Positions 1 through 6,676 of a stretch of 7,130 nucleotides of DNA are shown piece after piece. The notes beneath the pieces are model-generated. The model was given only the letters and a program-made list of their open reading frames with translations, had not been told where the DNA came from and ran no database searches. The position numbers and the translations under genes were made by a program. Numbering within the stretch: the stretch's first letter is position 1; each line of letters begins with the position of its first letter. Origin of the DNA: Dehalococcoidia bacterium (lineage in GTDB: Bacteria > Chloroflexota > Dehalococcoidia > GIF9 > AB-539-J10); NCBI GenBank assembly GCA_030627025.1, contig DAOUSX010000050.1:1-7130 (forward strand), read 5' to 3'.

Positions 1-2970
1 ATTACCGCGATTATCTTTATCCCGCTATTGGTTATCCTGCTGGGGAGCCGACCATGGCAGAGGCGGCAAAAACTTTTCTTTGCTTATCTCATCACTGCCA
101 TGCTATGGAGCTTGAGCAGCTTCCTGTTTTACAGCAATATTCTCATTCAAAATGAATTGCTTCTTGCTAAAATCGCCATCTGTTTGGGCATATTGATGGC
201 AATCCAGCTTCATTACTTCTTGCGCTCCCTTTATCAAAGTCAAGACAGGATACCCTATGCTTATGTCATCTTGGCCGGCGCTATTGCTCTAGCAGCGCTG
301 GGTTATATCCCGAAGGGTATCACGTTCACTGAGATCAGCGTCTCTGCCGAGTATGGCACCTGGCTTGCCCTACTCGTTATCATTGCTATCCTGCTTGGCA
401 GGGATATTTATCTTCTGGCACGAAGACAGACGATGCTGGACGACCCACGGGAGCGCAATCAGATGAACTACCTTTTCGCTGGCCTTGCCGCTTTACTTAT
501 CCCCTTGCTTATTGGTTTCACCCCCGTGCTGAGTAAATATCCCATTGCCCATATTGGCAACTTCGCCATGGCTGGCATCCTTACCTATGCAGTGGTAACA
601 CGCCAATTACTGGATATCAAGGTTGTCTTGCGCCGCGGGTTAGTATGGATAATCATGAGCCTTGGCGCTGTAGCAGCATACTTCCTTCTATTCTTCCTGC
701 TCCATCTCATCTTTGACTTTAGTCTCAGCCTCACCACTGTAGCAGCAGCCATAGCGGCTACAGCCTGGGTTGCTATGTTTGCTTACTGGATGCTTACCAT
801 TCTCGGCCCGGGAGTAGAACAAACCCTAACGGGAGAGAAATACGGTTACCGCCAGCAGTTGTTCAGTCTCACCAGTAAAGCAGACACTGTTTCTACTCTA
901 GAGGAATTAGGAAGCAACCTGATATCCTTGCTTTGTCAATCTGCGGAGTGCCGCCGAGCTTGTTTGCTTCTACCTAAATTTGAAGGAGGCGATTTCACCG
1001 CCACATTCAGCTACCCTCCAGTGAAAGATAACCCGATACAAAAGTTGAACTTGAAACAGGACGGCACTATTGCAAATTGGCTGAAGCAAGAAGCTCGTTT
1101 TATATCCAAAGCAGACCTTGTTAAGTTAAACACTATGAACCAGAAGGAATATGAAGATATTCAATTGGCAAAGGTAGAGATGCTTTTCCCTCTGATGAAC
1201 CAGGACGGGCTTATTGCTATCCTTGCAATGGGGGAAAAGCAAAACAGTAAGCTTTACACTGTTGAAGATATTGAAATAATTGAGTCTGTTGCTTCCCGCA
1301 TCGCTGCCATTATGGAAAGACAATATCTTTATGAACAATTGGAGGAAAGAGAGAAAGAGCTAAGTAGCATTAACCGTTTAACCAACATCGTAATCTCAAG
1401 CATGGATATTAAGGAGATATTTGAAGGTTTCTCTCAGCAGTTAAAGGAGATCATTGCTATTGATTGGGCAGCAATCACCCTGGTTGAAAATGAACAACTT
1501 TGCTTTTCAGCGTTATCGGGCACTATCTCTTCACCATGGCAAACAGGGGAAAGGATACCACTGGAAGGAACAGCCACCCAATGGGTGATCAAACATGGAA
1601 AGAGCCTGTATCAGCCCGACCTTGCACAACAACGAATGTTTTGGACTGAAGAGAACCTGGTTAAGGGGGGGATTCACTCCGTTGTTTACTCGCCACTATT
1701 AGTAACAGGCAAGGGTATTGGCACCTTGATCGTCGCCAGTCTCCATCCCAATGCTTATAGTGCGAAACAGCTACAACTCCTAGAACAACTTGCGTCACAA
1801 ATTGCTGCACCCATCGAGAATTCCCGACTTTACACCCAAGCAGAAGAAAAGGCTCGCATTGATGACCTCACCGGATTATTTAATCGACGGCACTTTGACG
1901 AAAGACTCGAAGACGAAATCGCCCGGCATTCTCGTTATGGCGGCACTTTCTCCATGCTTATCCTTGACCTCGATTCTTTCAAGGCATATAACGATATTTA
2001 CGGACATCTCGCAGGTGATAGACTTTTAAGACAGGTAGGCGAAATTATCAGGAATACCATCAGGAGCGCTGACCAAGCCTTTCGTTACGGCGGAGACGAG
2101 TTTACCATCATTTTGCCAGAGACGAATATCGATGATGCCTATATGGTAGCGGAGCGGACTCGAAAAGAACTCGCTGCTGAAATGAAAGCCCTGAATATCA
2201 CCCTGACTTGCAGCATTGGTCTGATCCATTATCCCACTAACGGAACAACATTTAATACCCTTATGGAGACAGCCGATGCCGCTTTATATTACGCCAAGAC
2301 CAAAGGCGGAAACCAGAGCTATATCCACTCCAAAATCCCGGCTCAACCACCAACCATGGTAAGACAGGAGACCGTGGGCATAAGCCTAAACGCTATTTAC
2401 GCCTTAACCTCAGTAGTAGAGGCCAGAGACCATTATACCTATGGACATTCACGAAAAGTTAACTACTATGCTGTAGCTTTAGCCAAAGCCATTGAGTTAC
2501 CCAATGACGAGGTAACTAAAATAAGCGCTGCTGCCTCACTTCATGATATTGGTAAAATTGGCATCACCGATGACATACTTAACAAAAAGGGCAAGTTCAC
2601 TAAAGACGACTGGAGAATAATTAAGGCCCACAGCAAACTCGGTGCTAGTATTATAGGCAGCGTGCCTGGTTTAGTTCCTTGCATTCCCGCCATCCTTTAC
2701 CACCATGAGCACTACGATGGCAGTGGTTATCCTGAAGGACTCAAGGGCGATGAAATCCCTCTAGAAGCCCGCATCCTGGCTATAGCTGATGCATTTTCCG
2801 CGATGACCTCAGTACGCCCATATCGCGGTGCTCTATCACTTGAACAGGCTATCGAAGAGTTAGAAGGCAACGCCGGCACGCAATTCGACCCCAAGTTACT
2901 AGAAGTTTTTATCAACCTTGTTAAATCTGGAAGCTTCGAAGAAGAAACAACAGAAACAAAAAATGATTAA
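1..2970 (+). CDS. Membrane-bound sensor with GAF-GAF-GGDEF-HD-GYP domains (bifunctional c-di-GMP turnover protein), 5' end cut by the window
   Basis: The frame is open to base 1 and opens inside a hydrophobic segment, so the true start lies upstream; the TTG at 28 is not a convincing start. Numbering codons from base 1 (989 seen), about nine membrane segments fill residues 1-268, resembling the 7TM sensor region of histidine kinases plus two more helices (an LLDI-VVLRRG motif sits between them). Two GAF-like domains follow (about 294-441 and 465-612), joined by a charged, probably coiled linker. The GGDEF domain starts at DDLTGLFNRR (621); its active site is a canonical GGDEF at 697-701, with an inhibitory RxxD site (RSAD, 688-691) five residues before it. 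The C-terminal HD-GYP domain has HDIGK (848) and HHEHYDGSGYP (901-911), matching the metal-binding consensus. Known family roles: GGDEF makes c-di-GMP from GTP and HD-GYP hydrolyses it. Both halves look catalytically competent. The ligand sensed is unknown. The last 8 bases overlap elp3. Confidence 0.93.
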   Translation: MTAIIFIPLLVILLGSRPWQRRQKLFFAYLITAMLWSLSSFLFYSNILIQNELLLAKIAICLGILMAIQLHYFLRSLYQSQDRIPYAYVILAGAIALAALGYIPKGITFTEISVSAEYGTWLALLVIIAILLGRDIYLLARRQTMLDDPRERNQMNYLFAGLAALLIPLLIGFTPVLSKYPIAHIGNFAMAGILTYAVVTRQLLDIKVVLRRGLVWIIMSLGAVAAYFLLFFLLHLIFDFSLSLTTVAAAIAATAWVAMFAYWMLTILGPGVEQTLTGEKYGYRQQLFSLTSKADTVSTLEELGSNLISLLCQSAECRRACLLLPKFEGGDFTATFSYPPVKDNPIQKLNLKQDGTIANWLKQEARFISKADLVKLNTMNQKEYEDIQLAKVEMLFPLMNQDGLIAILAMGEKQNSKLYTVEDIEIIESVASRIAAIMERQYLYEQLEEREKELSSINRLTNIVISSMDIKEIFEGFSQQLKEIIAIDWAAITLVENEQLCFSALSGTISSPWQTGERIPLEGTATQWVIKHGKSLYQPDLAQQRMFWTEENLVKGGIHSVVYSPLLVTGKGIGTLIVASLHPNAYSAKQLQLLEQLASQIAAPIENSRLYTQAEEKARIDDLTGLFNRRHFDERLEDEIARHSRYGGTFSMLILDLDSFKAYNDIYGHLAGDRLLRQVGEIIRNTIRSADQAFRYGGDEFTIILPETNIDDAYMVAERTRKELAAEMKALNITLTCSIGLIHYPTNGTTFNTLMETADAALYYAKTKGGNQSYIHSKIPAQPPTMVRQETVGISLNAIYALTSVVEARDHYTYGHSRKVNYYAVALAKAIELPNDEVTKISAAASLHDIGKIGITDDILNKKGKFTKDDWRIIKAHSKLGASIIGSVPGLVPCIPAILYHHEHYDGSGYPEGLKGDEIPLEARILAIADAFSAMTSVRPYRGALSLEQAIEELEGNAGTQFDPKLLEVFINLVKSGSFEEETTETKND

Positions 2971-4339
2971 GACCTTGATAAAGAAGGTATCTCGCACTAT
3001 CTCTGGAGTAACGCCGGTGGCAGTCATGGCAAAGCCCTTTCCTTGCCCTGGCAAGTGCGTTTATTGCCCAACCTCTGCCTACGCTCCAAAGAGTTACACC
3101 GCGGAATCCCCGGCGGTACTCCGCGGCCGAAAATGTAACTTTGATGCTAGGAAACAAGTGGAATACAGGCTAAATACCCTGACTGAGATGGGACACGCAC
3201 TGGATAAAATAGAATTAATCATCATGGGAGGTACCTTTTTAGCTTATCCGCTGGATTACCAATACCAATTCATCAAGGATTGCTATGATGGCTTAAATGG
3301 TGTTTCCTCAGCCAACATGAGAGAAGCCCAGAAATTGAACGAGACCGCTGAACATCGCTGTGTAGGATTGTGCATCGAAACCAGACCAGACTTCTGCCAG
3401 GAGGAAGAGATAAAGCGGATGCTTGAATTTGGCACTACCAGAGTGGAACTGGGTGTACAAACATTAGACGACGAGATTCATCGCCTGACAAAAAGAGGAC
3501 ATGGAGTCGCAGAGGTTATTTCAGCGACAAAGCTGTTGCGCGATTATGGCTTTAAAGTCTACTACCACTGGATGCCAGGATTACCTGGCTCAACCCCCGA
3601 GCATGATATGGAACTATCGCGGAAGCTCTTTAACGACGAATATTGCCGCCCTGATGGGCTTAAGCTTTACCCCACACTTGTAGTGACAGGCAGTGAACTG
3701 GAAAACTGGTATCGTGATAACCGCTACCAGCCTTATGAAGATGAACGGATGATAGATTTACTGGCTAATATCAAGAGTCTTCTCCCAAAATATGTCAGGG
3801 TTCCCAGATTGATGCGCGATATTCCGAGCAAATTTATTATCGCTGGCTGCAGTGATTTAGCGCTCAGGGAAACCGTCAAAAGGAGAATGCGTGAACTTAA
3901 CCTTCGCTGTCAATGCACCCGCTGCCGAGAATACGGACATCGCTTGAGAGACGGTTGGCTAGTCGGTGAACCACGGTTAACCAGGTTAGAGTATGATGCT
4001 TCTCAGGGAAAGGAAATCTTCCTTTGCTATGAAGATGAAAATGAGACCTTGTTTGGCCTCTTAAGGCTGAGAGTAAGCCCTAAGTTACACAATGGCAACG
4101 AGGCTCTCGTCAGGGAACTACATATATTTGGAGCTGAAGTCCCTCTAGGAGAGAAAAAGGAGCAAGCTGCTCAACATCAAGGTCTAGGAAAAGAGCTGCT
4201 TCTAGAGGCAGGAAGGATCACTGCCAAGGAATTTCATATCAAGAAACTGGCTATTTTGAGCGGCGTTGGAGTCAGAGATTATTATCGTTCGCTTGGCTAT
4301 CACTTAGAAGGCAACTATATGGCCAAACGGTTAATCTAA
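2963..4339 (+). CDS. elp3: Elp3-type tRNA uridine(34) acetyltransferase (radical SAM + GNAT)
   Basis: This encodes a 458-residue protein of the Elp3 family, which uses S-adenosylmethionine and acetyl-CoA to add a carboxymethyl-type group at C5 of wobble uridine 34 in tRNA. The N-terminal SISGVTPVAVM-like stretch (TISGVTPVAVM, 12-22) is followed by the radical SAM cluster motif CxxxCxxC (C28, C32, C35), a GGTF SAM-site motif (89-92) and CIETRPD. A cysteine group CxCxxC (C316, C318, C321) before REYGHR fits the zinc site. The C-terminal GNAT domain has the acetyl-CoA loop QHQGLG (404-409) and the conserved YYRSLGY near the end (440-446). Length and order match the bacterial Elp3 of Dehalococcoides mccartyi as I recall it. 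The ATG at 2963 is chosen because it gives the family N-terminus; the upstream TTG at 2918 adds a lysine/glutamine-rich tail not expected. No good ribosome binding site precedes it, and it overlaps the previous stop, so coupled translation is likely. No Elp1, Elp2 or Elp4-6 genes are seen. Confidence 0.95.
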   Translation: MIKTLIKKVSRTISGVTPVAVMAKPFPCPGKCVYCPTSAYAPKSYTAESPAVLRGRKCNFDARKQVEYRLNTLTEMGHALDKIELIIMGGTFLAYPLDYQYQFIKDCYDGLNGVSSANMREAQKLNETAEHRCVGLCIETRPDFCQEEEIKRMLEFGTTRVELGVQTLDDEIHRLTKRGHGVAEVISATKLLRDYGFKVYYHWMPGLPGSTPEHDMELSRKLFNDEYCRPDGLKLYPTLVVTGSELENWYRDNRYQPYEDERMIDLLANIKSLLPKYVRVPRLMRDIPSKFIIAGCSDLALRETVKRRMRELNLRCQCTRCREYGHRLRDGWLVGEPRLTRLEYDASQGKEIFLCYEDENETLFGLLRLRVSPKLHNGNEALVRELHIFGAEVPLGEKKEQAAQHQGLGKELLLEAGRITAKEFHIKKLAILSGVGVRDYYRSLGYHLEGNYMAKRLI

Positions 4340-4396
4340 AGTATATCGGCAAATCTTACTCCAAAGCTTATCACGCTTCTTCGAGGCAACACTTTA

Positions 4397-4405
4397 TGTT
4401 ACAAT
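4397..4405 (+). promoter_or_regulatory. Possible extended -10 promoter for the malic enzyme operon
   Basis: The 108-base gap between elp3 and the malic enzyme gene contains TGTTACAAT, which matches the extended -10 pattern (TG, one base, then TACAAT, one mismatch from TATAAT). The best -35 candidate at a 17-base spacing is TTCTTC (4377-4382), which is poor. Transcription would start near 4412, leaving a leader of about 35 bases. The gap size and the change of gene function support a new transcription unit, but this is a pattern match only. No convincing rho-independent terminator for elp3 was seen in the gap. Confidence 0.35.
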
Positions 4406-4422
4406 GAACTCCTCGCATTACG

Positions 4423-4440
4423 CCTTTAACAAAGGGGGGG
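4423..4440 (+). promoter_or_regulatory. G-rich ribosome binding site of the malic enzyme gene, with a small hairpin
   Basis: AAAGGGGGGG at 4431-4440 ends seven bases before the ATG at 4448 and is the only plausible ribosome binding site. It contains a run of seven G. The preceding CCTTT (4423-4427) can pair with AAAGG (4431-4435) around a three-base AAC loop, so part of the site may be folded in the leader. The stem is only 5 bp with three A-T pairs, so it would be weak. Confidence 0.45.
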
Positions 4441-4447
4441 AACAAGG

Positions 4448-5797
4448 ATGCAGAAAGTAACTAAAGAGGAGCTTCTTGCCAAGGCAAAGAAACCCGCCGA
4501 GGATGCCATGAAATTGCACTCATTCTATCACGGTAAAATGCAAACAATGCCCAAATGCCAGGTTCGTGACTTCAATGATTTTGCAATTTACTATAGCCCT
4601 GGTGTAGCTGAGCCCTGCCGAGCAATACAGGCAAATGAGGAAAGATTCGGCGAACTCACCAATAGATGGAATACTATAGCAGTAGTTTCCGACTGCACCA
4701 GAGTCCTTGGACTGGGAGATATTGGGCCTAAGGCAGGCTACCCGGTGATGGAAGGAAAGTGTCTGTTGTTTAAATATCTTGGCGGGGTCGATGCCGTGCC
4801 TATCTGTCTGGACACCAAGGATCCTGATGAAATCATCAAAGCGGTAAAGTGGTTACAGCCATCATTTGCGGGGATAAATCTGGAAGATATCGCCAATCCT
4901 AAATGCTTCTATATCCTCGATAGGCTGAGAGCGGAGACGGAAATTCCTGTATGGCATGACGACCAGCAGGGAACAGCAACAGTAATGTTAGCTGGATTGA
5001 TAAACGCGCTTAAAATTGTTGGTAAAAAGGTGAGCCAAGTAAAGGTCGTCTTGAATGGAGCAGGAGCAGCTAATGTCGCTTGCGCTAGATTGCTTTTTTC
5101 TTATGGGCTCAAGCACGAGAATACTATAGTGGCTGATAGCAAGGGCATCCTTCACCCAGGGCGAAAAGATCTCGATGAAAAGAAGGAACAGTACCCTGAT
5201 AAATGGCGCTTCTGCACCACCACCAATCCCGAAGGGAAAACTGGTGGTTTAACCGAGGCATTGGAAGGGGCTGATATCCTCATCTCTTATTCCAAGTCAG
5301 GTCCGGGAGTCATTACCGCCAGGCAAATCAAGAGGATGGCAAAGGATGCGATATGTTTTGTTTGTGCTAACCCTATTCCTGAAATCTGGCCTTGGGAAGC
5401 CAGGGAGGCAGGAGCTAGAATTGTGGCCACAGGCAGGTCGGATTTCCCTAACCAGGTAAATAACTCCATGGGCTTCCCTGCTATTTTCCGTGGTGTCCTC
5501 GATGTGGAGGCAAAAACGATCACCGACGAGATGTGCATTGTTGCTGCTAAATCACTGGCTAAATATGCTGAAGAGCAGGGCATAAACGAAGATTATATCG
5601 CCCCAACGATGGCAGAGACTGAGGCTTTTGTTCGCGAGGCAGTGGATGTAGGCATGGAAGCCCAAAAAGAGGGCATCGCCAGATTGAAAATCAGTCGTGA
5701 TGCCCTTCGCAAGAAAAGCGAGACAATGATACTCAGCGCTAAGCAGCAAGCTGATACCTTGGTAAAGACAGGTTGTATTGCCCCAGCAGTAACATAG
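4448..5797 (+). CDS. Malic enzyme (oxaloacetate-decarboxylating malate dehydrogenase)
   Basis: This 449-residue protein catalyses the reversible oxidative decarboxylation of malate to pyruvate and CO2 with NAD(P), in the cytosol. The N-terminal domain has the family signature YYSPGVAEPC (48-57), with the conserved tyrosine. Metal and substrate motifs follow: EDIANP (146-151) and HDDQQGTA (170-177). The Rossmann domain shows GAGAAN (204-209), then VADSKG, where Asp230 sits at the end of the second strand; an acid there usually favours NAD over NADP, an inference. ANPIPEI, ATGRSDFPNQVNNS and GFPAIFRG complete the family pattern. There is no phosphotransacetylase domain like that fused to the long MaeB enzymes. 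A tail of about 40 residues follows the catalytic part. It starts at ATG after a G-rich ribosome binding site and heads an operon with fumarase alpha 21 bases downstream. In an anaerobe it could run either towards pyruvate or towards malate. Symbols maeA, maeB or mdh are not assigned because cofactor use is unproved. Confidence 0.95.
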   Translation: MQKVTKEELLAKAKKPAEDAMKLHSFYHGKMQTMPKCQVRDFNDFAIYYSPGVAEPCRAIQANEERFGELTNRWNTIAVVSDCTRVLGLGDIGPKAGYPVMEGKCLLFKYLGGVDAVPICLDTKDPDEIIKAVKWLQPSFAGINLEDIANPKCFYILDRLRAETEIPVWHDDQQGTATVMLAGLINALKIVGKKVSQVKVVLNGAGAANVACARLLFSYGLKHENTIVADSKGILHPGRKDLDEKKEQYPDKWRFCTTTNPEGKTGGLTEALEGADILISYSKSGPGVITARQIKRMAKDAICFVCANPIPEIWPWEAREAGARIVATGRSDFPNQVNNSMGFPAIFRGVLDVEAKTITDEMCIVAAKSLAKYAEEQGINEDYIAPTMAETEAFVREAVDVGMEAQKEGIARLKISRDALRKKSETMILSAKQQADTLVKTGCIAPAVT

Positions 5798-5803
5798 CTG
5801 GGG
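5781..5803 (+). promoter_or_regulatory. Intercistronic hairpin covering the malic enzyme stop and part of the fumarase ribosome binding site
   Basis: CCCCAGC (5781-5787) and GCTGGGG (5797-5803) form a perfect 7-bp inverted repeat, six of seven pairs G-C, around a nine-base loop. The loop and the first base of the right arm contain the malic enzyme TAG (5795-5797). The right arm includes the first bases of the GGGGAGG ribosome binding site (5800-5806) of the next gene. No T-run follows, so it is not a typical terminator. A ribosome reaching the upstream stop would open the stem, so translational coupling is the simplest reading; an RNA stability element is another. Confidence 0.5.
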
Positions 5804-5818
5804 AGGTGTCAAGGCATT

Positions 5819-6664
5819 GTGAGAGAAATCAAAACGGAGGATATTACCAGGACAACAGCCAATTTGTTCGAGCATTCCTGCCATTATCTCCCTCAAGATG
5901 TGTTAGCAGCTCTAAAGCAAGCTAGAGAAAAAGAAAAGTCAGAGGTAGCACGCGATGTCCTGGATAAAATTCTGGAGAATGTCGAAATCGCCGCTAAGCA
6001 ACAAATTCCCTTATGTCAAGATACCGGCGCCGCTGTTGTTATGCTGGAACTGGGTCAGGAGGTTCACATAAGTGGGGGCGACCTTTATACCGCGATAAAT
6101 GAGGGAGTACGTCAAGGATATGCTAACGGTTATCTCCGTAAGTCCATAGTGCGTCAGCCCTTTTCAGAAAGGATAAATACCAAAGATAACACTCCCGCGA
6201 TGATTTATACCGATATAGTCGCTGGTGATAAGCTCAGAATTACGGTAATGCCTAAAGGAGGCGGTAGCGAAAATATGAGTCGGCTGACAGTGCTGGCACC
6301 AGCACAGGGTCGCCAGGGAATTATAGACTTCGTGGTAAACCGAGTTGATGAAGCAGGCAGCAATCCCTGTCCCCCAGTAATCGTTGGCGTAGGAATAGGG
6401 GGAACCACGGAAAAAACGATGATGTTAGCTAAAAGAGCATTGCTGCGAAAAATTGGCGAGCCAAACCGAGATGCAGAGATTGCTGAGCTAGAAAAGGAGC
6501 TCCTAAAGCATGTTAACAACCTCGGCATCGGAGCAATGGGATATGGAGGCACAATCACTGCTCTAGCTGTTCACATCGAAGCTTTTCCCTGTCACATCGC
6601 GAGCTTGCCAGTCGCGGTTAATTTGCAATGCTGGTGTGCCCGCCATGAACAAGCGATCCTTTAA
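5819..6664 (+). CDS. Class I fumarate hydratase (or related hydro-lyase), alpha subunit
   Basis: This 281-residue protein is the alpha half of a two-subunit, [4Fe-4S]-dependent class I fumarase, which interconverts fumarate and malate. The three expected cluster cysteines are visible: C66 in PLCQDTG, C184 in SNPCPP and C271 in LQCWCARH. The conserved GGGSENMSRL, GVGIGGTTEK, LAKRALLRKIG, HVNNLGIGAMGYGG and LPVAVN segments are all present, and the length is normal for a stand-alone alpha subunit. The start is GTG at 5819, giving the usual MREI-type N-terminus; GGGGAGG lies about 12 bases upstream, a slightly long spacing, and is partly inside a hairpin. It follows malic enzyme by 21 bases, so malate is the shared metabolite. 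The beta subunit is not adjacent: an iron-sulfur protein gene follows instead. The tartrate dehydratase alpha subunit belongs to the same family and cannot be fully excluded, but the malic enzyme neighbour favours fumarase. Confidence 0.92.
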   Translation: MREIKTEDITRTTANLFEHSCHYLPQDVLAALKQAREKEKSEVARDVLDKILENVEIAAKQQIPLCQDTGAAVVMLELGQEVHISGGDLYTAINEGVRQGYANGYLRKSIVRQPFSERINTKDNTPAMIYTDIVAGDKLRITVMPKGGGSENMSRLTVLAPAQGRQGIIDFVVNRVDEAGSNPCPPVIVGVGIGGTTEKTMMLAKRALLRKIGEPNRDAEIAELEKELLKHVNNLGIGAMGYGGTITALAVHIEAFPCHIASLPVAVNLQCWCARHEQAIL

Positions 6665-6676
6665 TTGGAGGCAAGG

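Noticed and set aside
28..30. TTG at 28 as the start of the sensor gene
   Set aside because: The frame is open to base 1 and codes for a hydrophobic helix across this point, so the start lies outside the window.
1790..2029. Short + strand frame inside the sensor gene
   Set aside because: It overlaps the conserved GGDEF domain in another frame and its translation shows no family features.
2918..2962. Upstream TTG start at 2918 for elp3
   Set aside because: It would add a lysine/glutamine-rich 15-residue tail with no ribosome binding site. The ATG at 2963 gives the N-terminus expected for bacterial Elp3.
4100..4339. GNAT domain as a separate acetyltransferase gene
   Set aside because: The frame is continuous with the radical SAM part and the order matches Elp3.
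4382..4415. Inverted repeat CGAGG/CCTCG flanking the possible -10 element, considered as an operator or terminator
   Set aside because: The arms are only 5 bp with a 24-base gap and there is no T-run, so chance is a sufficient explanation.
5287..5896. Open frames on the minus strand at 5287-5583 and 5552-5896
   Set aside because: They lie opposite the malic enzyme and fumarase genes, show no recognisable domain and no ribosome site of note, and are explained as shadows of strongly conserved genes.
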